Assembly: GCA_002490465.1 (NCBI GenBank)
Contig: DKUB01000028.1
Location: forward strand, 1 to 19,749
DNA: 19,749 bases
Source of the DNA: Lachnoclostridium sp. UBA7215
GTDB lineage: Bacteria; Bacillota; Clostridia; Lachnospirales; Lachnospiraceae
Direction of reading: 5' to 3'
The notes beneath the pieces were generated by a model. It was not told the origin of the DNA. It did no database searches and saw nothing but the letters and a program-made list of their open reading frames with translations. Of this stretch, positions 1 through 6,040 are shown one piece after another. A program made the position numbers and the translations under genes. Position 1 is the stretch's first letter, and the number at the start of each line of letters is the position of its first letter.

Positions 1-112
1 TACTTTTTTAGCAACTAAATTCTAGGGGCTGGCCGTCTATCGGCAGTACCTTTGTGTAAATGGAATTGTCAAATTCGGCGGAGTGTTCCACGGAAATCAT
101 TTGCTACGGGCA
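1..112. other. Region downstream of the CLC gene; no gene seen
   Basis: This 112-bp stretch follows the stop codon of the minus-strand CLC gene. I see no coding region and no convincing terminator: the short inverted repeats (for example CTG-G-CCG with CGGCAG near 33-47) are not followed by a T-run on either strand. The window edge may cut off the real terminator. Confidence 0.4.
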
Positions 113-1399
113 TTACCCAAGTAACGCCCGCAGCTCTCTTATAATGGACTTCGTCCGCGTTAAATTTGCCGTGATATAGGCGGCAAGGATAACAAGGATG
201 ATATCCGGCAGTCCGACAATGCTTCCGGTGATTTCTGCGGTAATGGCGATACCGGTCAGGGGAAGCCTTAGGATACCGGTAAAGAAACCGGCCATGCCAA
301 GGATGATAAACTGCTGCCACAGGGCGGCGTCCAGACCTAAAAACTGGACAGAGACATCCCCGCATATGGCGCCTATGTATGCCCCCATCACAAAGAGCGG
401 GAAGAAAATACCGCCGGGTGCCCCGGAGCCGGAACAGATGACGGAGAAAATAAACTTCACAATAAGCAGGATGGCAAGGGTGGACAGGGCAGGATGCTCT
501 CCCATCAAAACAGCGACCATAGGGCGGCCGCCTCCGAGTACCTGGGGGAGACAAAGGCCAAGGATTCCCGCAAGGAGAAACGGTACCATAAAACGTATCT
601 CCAGTGGGATTTTTTTGAATCGTTTAAATAAAAGCTGCATTTTTACCATGGCAAAATTATAAAAGGCACCGGCAAGTCCCAATAGAATACCGAGCAGCAC
701 AAGAAGCCAGTAATGGGTTAGGGGAACGCTTCCGGCCGTATACGAAAATACAGTGGCGTTTCCAAAGAAAATCCGGGTGACAATATCTGCTGTGAGGGTG
801 GCTGCTATGCCGGTTACAACGATGGCGCGGTCAAAACCGCGGCGAAGCTCCTCAAGAATAAACAGAAACCCTGCGAGTGGGACATGGAACGTGGCGGCGA
901 GACCGGCACCGGCGCCGCAGCAGAGCAGGCGAAGCCTGTTTTCACGTGATTCCCGTCCGCTTCCCGGAATGTGCGAGACACCCTTTGCGGCCATAGCGCC
1001 AAATTGGATGGAAGGCCCTACCCGTCCCAGTGAGAGCCCCCCGAGAATACAGAGGACGGCGGAAACCAGTTTGACGAGGATGACTTTCCACCAGCAGGGG
1101 TCTATTGCCCCCTCAATTTCTGCGGCAAGCTGGGGAAGCCCGGAGCCCCCGGCTTTTCCCTCAATGCGGAGCAGACCGCCGGTGGTGGCAGCTAACAGCA
1201 AAAGGGCGGCAAACCAGAGCGCTGTGTATCCTGCATTCCCACGTATAAAATTCCAGATGGCAGTAAGGAGGTTTTCTGCATGCGTCAGGCCAAAGCGGTA
1301 GGCAGTGACCGTGACGCCGGCAAAAGCTCCGGCAAGAATCCCCTCGATCACCCATTTGGAATAATTAATTTTTTTTGTATTTTTATCTATTGTAATCAT
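113..1399 (-). CDS. CLC-family chloride channel/transporter lacking the gating glutamate
   Basis: A 428-residue polytopic membrane protein of the CLC family, which moves chloride and related anions across the membrane. The anion-site motifs are visible in order: GSGLP at 85-89, GRVGP at 125-129 and GAPGGIFFP at 326-334. The family consensus for the second motif is GREGP; here the external gating glutamate is valine (V127, codon GTA read directly). The internal proton-transfer glutamate pair is kept (ILEEL, E183-E184). The tyrosine equivalent to E. coli Y445 also seems absent, since the C-terminal region reads LTRTKSII where E. coli has TGGKPLY; this alignment was done by eye. Loss of the gating glutamate uncouples proton exchange in studied exchangers, so passive anion conduction is a reasonable inference. 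The start ATG overlaps the arcC stop (ATGA), implying co-transcription and translational coupling with arcC. Confidence 0.93.
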   Translation of the reverse strand: MITIDKNTKKINYSKWVIEGILAGAFAGVTVTAYRFGLTHAENLLTAIWNFIRGNAGYTALWFAALLLLAATTGGLLRIEGKAGGSGLPQLAAEIEGAIDPCWWKVILVKLVSAVLCILGGLSLGRVGPSIQFGAMAAKGVSHIPGSGRESRENRLRLLCCGAGAGLAATFHVPLAGFLFILEELRRGFDRAIVVTGIAATLTADIVTRIFFGNATVFSYTAGSVPLTHYWLLVLLGILLGLAGAFYNFAMVKMQLLFKRFKKIPLEIRFMVPFLLAGILGLCLPQVLGGGRPMVAVLMGEHPALSTLAILLIVKFIFSVICSGSGAPGGIFFPLFVMGAYIGAICGDVSVQFLGLDAALWQQFIILGMAGFFTGILRLPLTGIAITAEITGSIVGLPDIILVILAAYITANLTRTKSIIRELRALLG

Positions 1400-2316
1400 T
1401 TGATAATAGTTCCCATGCGTTCTTTAATACCCTGATAAGCATTTTCCAGTTTTGTAATAATAGCGGTTCTTCCGCTTCCGGAGGACACAAAAGATACGCC
1501 GGCCTCGATTTTTGGAAGAGTGGTCAGTGGGTCAAAATTATCCCCGTCGATTAAATTTATCGCTTCCTCAATGCTGATATTTCCAAGAACATGGTTGTCA
1601 TCCTTTGTTACCACCTGTTCCTGAGAAGTCAGAATCAGCAGATGGGAGGCGTCAATCATATCGGCGAGTTTCGCGGCCGTATAATCTTTTTCAATGACAG
1701 CGCTTGCCCCTTTTAATTTTGTTCCCTGTTCCATCACAGGAATTCCGCCGCCTCCTGCGGCAATCACGAGCTGTCCGGCGTCTAAAAGGGCCGTAATGGC
1801 ATCTATTTCATAAATATCAACAGGGTGAGGTGAGGCAATGATGCGCCGATAACCGTCCCCCTCTTTTACGACATAATTTCCCTTTTCTTCCTCTGCGTCA
1901 GCCTCCTCTTTTGTCATTGTCCGGCCGATAATTTTTGTCGGGTGGTTGAACGCCTTATCAAACGGGTCTACACGCACTTGTGTAATAATGGTAGACACCG
2001 GTTTAAAAATACCGCGGTCCAAAAGCTCTGTGCGGATGGCATTTTGCAAATCATAACCGATATAACCCTGGCTCATCGCGCCGCACAGTGACATCGGCGC
2101 TACCGTATAACGGTGGTCAAGGCGGGAAAATTCGGTCATGGCCGTCTGAATCATGCCGACCTGCGGGCCGTTGCTGTGGGTAATGGCAATCTGATATTTC
2201 TGCTCTGCCAAGTCTGCAATGGCCTCGGCTGCTTTTTTTACATTCTTTTGCTGCTCAGGGAACGTTTCGCCAAAGGCGTTGCGCCCAAGTGCAATAACAA
2301 CTCTTTTATCTTTCAT
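1396..2316 (-). CDS. arcC: Carbamate kinase-like amino-acid-kinase family protein
   Basis: A 306-residue member of the amino acid kinase fold, closest to carbamate kinase (carbamoyl phosphate + ADP to carbamate + ATP, cytoplasmic). Supporting motifs are the N-terminal glycine loop (11-16), SNGPQVG (48-54), GAMSQGYIGY (79-88), GGGGIPV (188-194) and SGRTAIIT (281-288). Two substrate-loop glycines differ from the usual enzyme: GGN is GRN (R12) and HGNGPQ is HSNGPQ (S48). The LTDV(D/E)KV segment is LTSQEQV. An upstream in-frame ATG at 2346 would add ten residues, but AAAGGAG at 2326-2332 lies nine bases before the ATG at 2316, and MKDKRVVIALG matches the usual N-terminus, so 2316 is chosen. No arcA or arcB gene is nearby. 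The stop overlaps the CLC start. Carbamate kinase activity is probable but not certain given the loop changes. Confidence 0.85.
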   Translation of the reverse strand: MKDKRVVIALGRNAFGETFPEQQKNVKKAAEAIADLAEQKYQIAITHSNGPQVGMIQTAMTEFSRLDHRYTVAPMSLCGAMSQGYIGYDLQNAIRTELLDRGIFKPVSTIITQVRVDPFDKAFNHPTKIIGRTMTKEEADAEEEKGNYVVKEGDGYRRIIASPHPVDIYEIDAITALLDAGQLVIAAGGGGIPVMEQGTKLKGASAVIEKDYTAAKLADMIDASHLLILTSQEQVVTKDDNHVLGNISIEEAINLIDGDNFDPLTTLPKIEAGVSFVSSGSGRTAIITKLENAYQGIKERMGTIIK

Positions 2317-2358
2317 AGGGATGAACTCCTTTCGTTTCGTAAACATTCGGAATCTGCT

Positions 2359-2391
2359 AATTTATGACGTAAAATATTCACGTCATAAATT
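2359..2391 (-). repeat. Perfect 12-bp inverted repeat in the arcC leader
   Basis: Arms AATTTATGACGT (2359-2370) and ACGTCATAAATT (2380-2391) are exact reverse complements separated by 9 bp. The arm centres are 21 bp apart, about two helical turns, so the repeat could be a DNA operator for a dimeric regulator. It lies 43-75 bases upstream of the arcC ATG, downstream of the predicted promoter, so it could equally form an RNA hairpin in the leader. The upstream arm in the transcript contains the start codon of a two-codon ORF. I do not recognise it as the site of a known regulator. Confidence 0.8.
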
Positions 2392-2401
2392 GCTCCTTCC
2401 T
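2378..2401 (-). promoter_or_regulatory. Ribosome binding site plus two-codon leader ORF (ATG ACG TGA)
   Basis: On the minus strand AGGAAGGAG (2393-2401) is followed, after six bases from AAGGAG, by ATG (2384-2386), ACG and TGA (2378-2380). This is as good an initiation signal as those of the real genes nearby, but it encodes only Met-Thr. It sits between the predicted arcC promoter and the arcC start, and its start codon lies in one arm of the 2359-2391 inverted repeat. Ribosome occupancy here could change leader folding; that role is inference. Confidence 0.4.
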
Positions 2402-2411
2402 CATGTTTGGC

Positions 2412-2471
2412 GGGTCAAGAAGGCTAATCGTTGCTTTTGTGCAAGCACAAGCAACATTAGCCTTTTGACCC
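2412..2471 (-). repeat. Long imperfect hairpin at the predicted 5' end of the arcC transcript
   Basis: The arms pair over 27 bp with three small bulges (one G, one C, two T on the plus-strand left arm) and an AA loop. The outer ends are GGGTCAA (2412-2418) and TTGACCC (2465-2471). Neither strand has a T-run directly after it, so it is not a standard intrinsic terminator. The predicted arcC start of transcription is at about 2472, so the RNA would begin almost exactly with this hairpin. It may act as a 5' stabiliser or regulatory leader, or be a copy of a dispersed palindromic element. The adjoining CTGATATCAG (2471-2480) is a perfect palindrome. Confidence 0.7.
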
Positions 2472-2478
2472 TGATATC

Positions 2479-2507
2479 AGTATATCAAAATAATGCCGTA
2501 TTTTCAA
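2479..2507 (-). promoter_or_regulatory. Predicted arcC-clc promoter
   Basis: On the minus strand TTGAAA (2502-2507) and TATACT (2479-2484) are separated by exactly 17 bp; each matches the housekeeping sigma consensus at five of six positions. Transcription would start near 2472, leaving an untranslated leader of about 155 bases. The -35 box directly abuts the -35 box of the divergent promoter, so the two likely compete or are co-regulated. Confidence 0.6.
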
Positions 2508-2536
2508 TTGCGTTTTCCCCGAAAATCAGATATAAT
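2508..2536 (+). promoter_or_regulatory. Predicted promoter of the MBL/beta-CASP gene
   Basis: TTGCGT (2508-2513) and a perfect TATAAT (2531-2536) have a 17-bp spacer. The -35 half is weak and the -10 half is perfect. The gene begins at 2610, leaving a leader of about 65 bases. The position is back-to-back with the arcC promoter. Confidence 0.6.
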
Positions 2537-2609
2537 AATGAGAAGGTGTGAATTTGTGTGGAATTGGTAATAATTCAGCTTATCGCTGGCGACAAATGAG
2601 GAGGGGTAT

Positions 2610-4214
2610 ATGAAACTTGTTTTTATTGGGGCTGACCATGAGGTGACAGGAAGCTGCCATTATATGGAAGTAGGGGAGAAGAAATTTTGTATTGACATTG
2701 GAATGGAGCAGGGGCAGGATCTTTTTGAAAATCAGGAGATACCGGTCAATCCGTCGGAGATCGATTTCATTTTGCTGACACATGCTCATATTGACCACAC
2801 CGGTCTCCTGCCGATGCTGTATGCGAGGGGGTTTCGCGGTGCAGTTTATGCAACGAAAGCTACGGCGGATCTGAGCCGCATTATGTTGAAGGACAGTGCC
2901 CACATCCAGCAGTTTGAGGCAGAGTGGAGAAACCGCAAGGCAAGACGTTCCGGTGGCGCGCTCTATGAACCATTGTATACAATGGAAGATGCAATGGGAG
3001 CTATCCAGCTGCTGATACCGTGTTCCTATGATACAATGATACATATATGTGATGAGGTGACTATCCGTTTTACAGATGTGGGACATCTGCTTGGCTCCTC
3101 ATCCATTGAAGTGTTTGCCAGTGAGGGAAAAGAGGAGCGGACCGTGGTCTTTTCCGGAGATATCGGCAACATGAATGAGCCGATTTTAAAAAATCCAATT
3201 TATACGAAGGCAGCCGATTATGTTGTCATGGAATCTACCTATGGTGACCGCCTGCATGATGCAGATTCCCCGGATTATGTCGGGGATTTGGCGGCAATTA
3301 TTCAGGAGACATTTGAGCGCGGGGGAAATGTTGTAATTCCGTCCTTTGCTGTCGGCAGGACACAGGAGCTGCTCTTTTTTCTGAGACAGGTAAAAGAAAA
3401 GAGGCTTGTCACAAAAAATCCGGATTTTGAAGTATATGTAGACAGTCCGCTGGCTGTTGAGGCAACAAATGTTTTCGGAAAAAATGTACAGGAGTGTTTT
3501 GGTGATGAGGCCAGGGCTTTAGTAGAGAGAAATATTAATCCGATTGGATTTCCAGGTTTAAAATTATTGATTACGAGTGATGAGAGTAAAGCAATAAATT
3601 TTGATATGCAGCCCAAAGTTATTATTTCGGCCTCCGGAATGTGTGAGGCCGGGCGTATCCGTCATCATTTGAAACATAATCTGTGGCGGGAAGAGAGCAC
3701 GATTGTGTTTGTCGGTTACCAGACAAGGGGGACGCTTGGACGTGCCTTATTGGAAGGGGCAACGGAAGTGAAACTTTTTGGGGAACTGGTGGAGGTTCAT
3801 GCCAAAATAACCAAACTGGCCGGAATCAGCGGCCATGCGGATAAAAACGGATTGTTAAAGTGGGTCAATGGTTTTACGGAGCGGCCGCCTAAGAGAGTGT
3901 TTGTTGTACATGGAGAGGATGCCGTATGTACTGCCTTTACACAGACGCTCACGGATTCGGGTTACATAGCATCTGCTCCTTACAGTGGAACCGTATTTGA
4001 CCTTGTAAGCGGTGAATTTCTGACAGAGGCGCTGCCTGTTGCCGTGAAGAAAAAGACAGCGGCAGGCAAACGTGCAGGAGATTTGTTCCAGAGGCTTTTG
4101 ACTGCCGGTCAGCGTCTGCTCTCGGTAATCCGTAAAAATGAGGGACTCAGCAATAAAGATACGGCAAAATTTACAGACCAGATTAATGCTCTTTGTGATA
4201 AATGGGACAGGTGA
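2610..4214 (+). CDS. MBL-fold/beta-CASP ribonuclease-like protein (CPSF/YSH1-type)
   Basis: A 534-residue cytoplasmic metallo-beta-lactamase-fold protein of the beta-CASP group (COG1236 type), whose studied bacterial members cut RNA. The zinc-site motifs are complete: HAHIDH at 58-63, H159, FSGDIG with D184, and HGE with H434. Beta-CASP landmarks are ESTYGDR (E208), SASGMCEAGRI (340-350) and SGHAD (H409). The core ends near residue 470. The last roughly 65 residues are rich in lysine and arginine and could contact nucleic acid; this is inference. No KH or RNase J C-terminal domain is seen, so it is not RNase J. A GAGGAGG site directly precedes the ATG. A weak hairpin with one bulge (GACAtCC with GGTGTC) lies just after the stop and lacks a T-run, so read-through into the next gene is likely. 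The natural substrate is unknown. Confidence 0.9.
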   Translation: MKLVFIGADHEVTGSCHYMEVGEKKFCIDIGMEQGQDLFENQEIPVNPSEIDFILLTHAHIDHTGLLPMLYARGFRGAVYATKATADLSRIMLKDSAHIQQFEAEWRNRKARRSGGALYEPLYTMEDAMGAIQLLIPCSYDTMIHICDEVTIRFTDVGHLLGSSSIEVFASEGKEERTVVFSGDIGNMNEPILKNPIYTKAADYVVMESTYGDRLHDADSPDYVGDLAAIIQETFERGGNVVIPSFAVGRTQELLFFLRQVKEKRLVTKNPDFEVYVDSPLAVEATNVFGKNVQECFGDEARALVERNINPIGFPGLKLLITSDESKAINFDMQPKVIISASGMCEAGRIRHHLKHNLWREESTIVFVGYQTRGTLGRALLEGATEVKLFGELVEVHAKITKLAGISGHADKNGLLKWVNGFTERPPKRVFVVHGEDAVCTAFTQTLTDSGYIASAPYSGTVFDLVSGEFLTEALPVAVKKKTAAGKRAGDLFQRLLTAGQRLLSVIRKNEGLSNKDTAKFTDQINALCDKWDR

Positions 4215-4262
4215 CATCCTCTTTGCGGTGTCAGAAATTATTTATGTGAGGAGGTGAACTTT

Positions 4263-6038
4263 TTGCCAGTGTATACAGACCAGCAGAAGGTATTGGACAA
4301 TAATTTGATTGAGGAACGGGTAAAGCAGATTGTATTGGATGTTTTTTTCTCCTTTTATGTTCGCCGGGATTTGCGGGATGTAATGGAAAAAATATCGGAC
4401 GACATGCAGTATATTGGCACGAGGGATGCATTTGTAGCGCACAATAAAGAAGAGTTCCAATATATATGGCAAAAGGAGATAGACAGTGTTCCGTCGGATT
4501 GTGTTGTAAAGGTGATTTCGGCAGATTCAGCCGTAATCGGTGATGCCTGTTATTCTGTGAACGGGGTGCTGGAACTCCGCATTCCATATAAGACGCGTAT
4601 TGATTATCTGAATCTGCGATTTTTGGCAACTGTTTTGCAGGAAGGGAAAAACTATAAGATCGCGGCAATGCATTTAGCAGCAAGCAAGGCAGATCATATT
4701 TCTGAGCCGCTGGAGGATGAAGATATACGGCGTATGGCAGGAAATATAGAAGATGCCGGACAATGCGATGTCCTAACAGGGCTGCATACATTGGATACCT
4801 TTAAACAGGAGCTGCCGGAAGTGATAGGAAACGATGCAGAGGGCGAAATAAAATATGCTCTGTTATGTACAGGGGTGGAGCATTTTGAGAGGGTAAATAA
4901 CCTATATGGTCTGAAGAGGGCAGATGAGATTTTAATTGAACTGGCAGAATTACTTATCACATGCAGTAAGACGGTGGAGCTGTGCTGCCGAAGTGTGGCC
5001 GACCACTTTATTCTGCTTGTGAAATACCGTGAGTTGAACCGGCTGAAAATGCTGCTAAACAAAGTATGTGAAGAGTTTGACCAGCGGATTGCGGAACAGT
5101 ATGTGGAGGCAAGGCCAAAACTTGGCATTGGTGTATATTTGCTTTCCGGACAGGAGGAAGATGTCGGGAGAATGGTTGAATGTGCCAATATAGCGCGCAA
5201 GAGCCTTCATATGAAGCGTGGATTGCGAATTGCTTTTTATGATGCCAGGATATTCCAGAGAATGGAAAAGGTCAGAAAGATAGAGCGCTCGATGAAAAAC
5301 GCCCTGGAGGATGGTGAGTTTAAGGTTTTTTTTCAGCCCAAATACGACCTTGTAAATGAGGATATTGTTGGGGCAGAGGCTTTATGCCGTTGGATTAGGG
5401 GAGATGGGACCATGGTGTACCCGGATGAATTTATCCCGATTTTCGAGAAAAATGGATTTATTGTCAATCTTGATTTATATATGTTAAATGAGGCCTGCCG
5501 CATGATACAGCGGCGCCTTGCGGAGAAAAAGCGGTGTGTTGCGATATCCATTAACCAGTCCCGGGTTCTGTTAGAGGACGAAAGATATGTGGAAAAAATT
5601 GCATCCGTTCTCTCAAAATACAATACTCCGTCGCGTTTTATTGAGCTGGAGTTGACGGAGCGGATTTTTAAGGATAATCTGTCTGATATCGGGAAAGTGA
5701 TGGGGCGGCTGAAAAATCTTGGTATTCGCTGGTCCATTGATGATTTTGGAACGGGATATTCTTCTCTGAACCTTTTAAAGGAGCTTCCGGTTGACATCAT
5801 CAAGATTGACAAATCATTTTTGGATGAGACGGAGACGTCTGAAACGAGTAAAACTATTATTCGCAAGACGGTAGAACTGACTCAGGAATTAAATAAAAAG
5901 GTGGTCTGTGAAGGGGTTGAGACAGAGTCACAGGCGGATTATCTGCGTGGTGTCAGCTGTGATATTGCGCAGGGGTATCTGTATGCAAAACCGATGCCGA
6001 TGGAGGAATTTGAGAAACTACTGGACAAGGAGATATAG
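4263..6038 (+). CDS. Cyclic-di-GMP phosphodiesterase: NTF2-like, degenerate GGDEF, EAL
   Basis: A 591-residue soluble protein predicted to hydrolyse cyclic-di-GMP. Residues about 15-140 resemble an NTF2/SnoaL-like sensor domain. A GGDEF domain follows (DVLTGL near 169), but its signature reads VADHF (245-249), so cyclase activity should be lost. The EAL domain (about 340-588) keeps its catalytic set: EAL at 372-374, N431, the ELELTE glutamates, DDFGTG from 493, KIDKSF near 514, CEGVET and QGY. Start choice: AGGAGGTGA (4248-4256) gives ideal spacing to TTG at 4263. The in-frame GTG at 4254 lies inside that Shine-Dalgarno sequence and cannot be served by it. There is no membrane segment. The next gene starts two bases after the stop, so the two are probably translationally coupled. 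The degenerate GGDEF may bind GTP and regulate the EAL domain, as known for some family members. Confidence 0.93.
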   Translation: MPVYTDQQKVLDNNLIEERVKQIVLDVFFSFYVRRDLRDVMEKISDDMQYIGTRDAFVAHNKEEFQYIWQKEIDSVPSDCVVKVISADSAVIGDACYSVNGVLELRIPYKTRIDYLNLRFLATVLQEGKNYKIAAMHLAASKADHISEPLEDEDIRRMAGNIEDAGQCDVLTGLHTLDTFKQELPEVIGNDAEGEIKYALLCTGVEHFERVNNLYGLKRADEILIELAELLITCSKTVELCCRSVADHFILLVKYRELNRLKMLLNKVCEEFDQRIAEQYVEARPKLGIGVYLLSGQEEDVGRMVECANIARKSLHMKRGLRIAFYDARIFQRMEKVRKIERSMKNALEDGEFKVFFQPKYDLVNEDIVGAEALCRWIRGDGTMVYPDEFIPIFEKNGFIVNLDLYMLNEACRMIQRRLAEKKRCVAISINQSRVLLEDERYVEKIASVLSKYNTPSRFIELELTERIFKDNLSDIGKVMGRLKNLGIRWSIDDFGTGYSSLNLLKELPVDIIKIDKSFLDETETSETSKTIIRKTVELTQELNKKVVCEGVETESQADYLRGVSCDIAQGYLYAKPMPMEEFEKLLDKEI

Positions 6039-6040
6039 CC

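Noticed and set aside
69..554. 161-residue open frame on the minus strand
   Set aside because: It lies almost wholly inside the CLC gene in another frame, has Cys/His/Arg-rich low-quality composition and no family resemblance.
753..1301. 182-residue plus-strand open frame
   Set aside because: It is antisense to the CLC gene, without a ribosome binding site or recognisable domain.
2412..2471. Bidirectional intrinsic terminator between the divergent operons
   Set aside because: No T-run follows the stem on either strand, and the flanking genes diverge rather than converge.
2219..2551. 110-residue plus-strand frame across the arcC leader
   Set aside because: It overlaps the arcC start, both promoters and the inverted repeats, and has no ribosome binding site.
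4231..4791. 186-residue minus-strand frame
   Set aside because: Antisense to the phosphodiesterase gene, which has full domain support.
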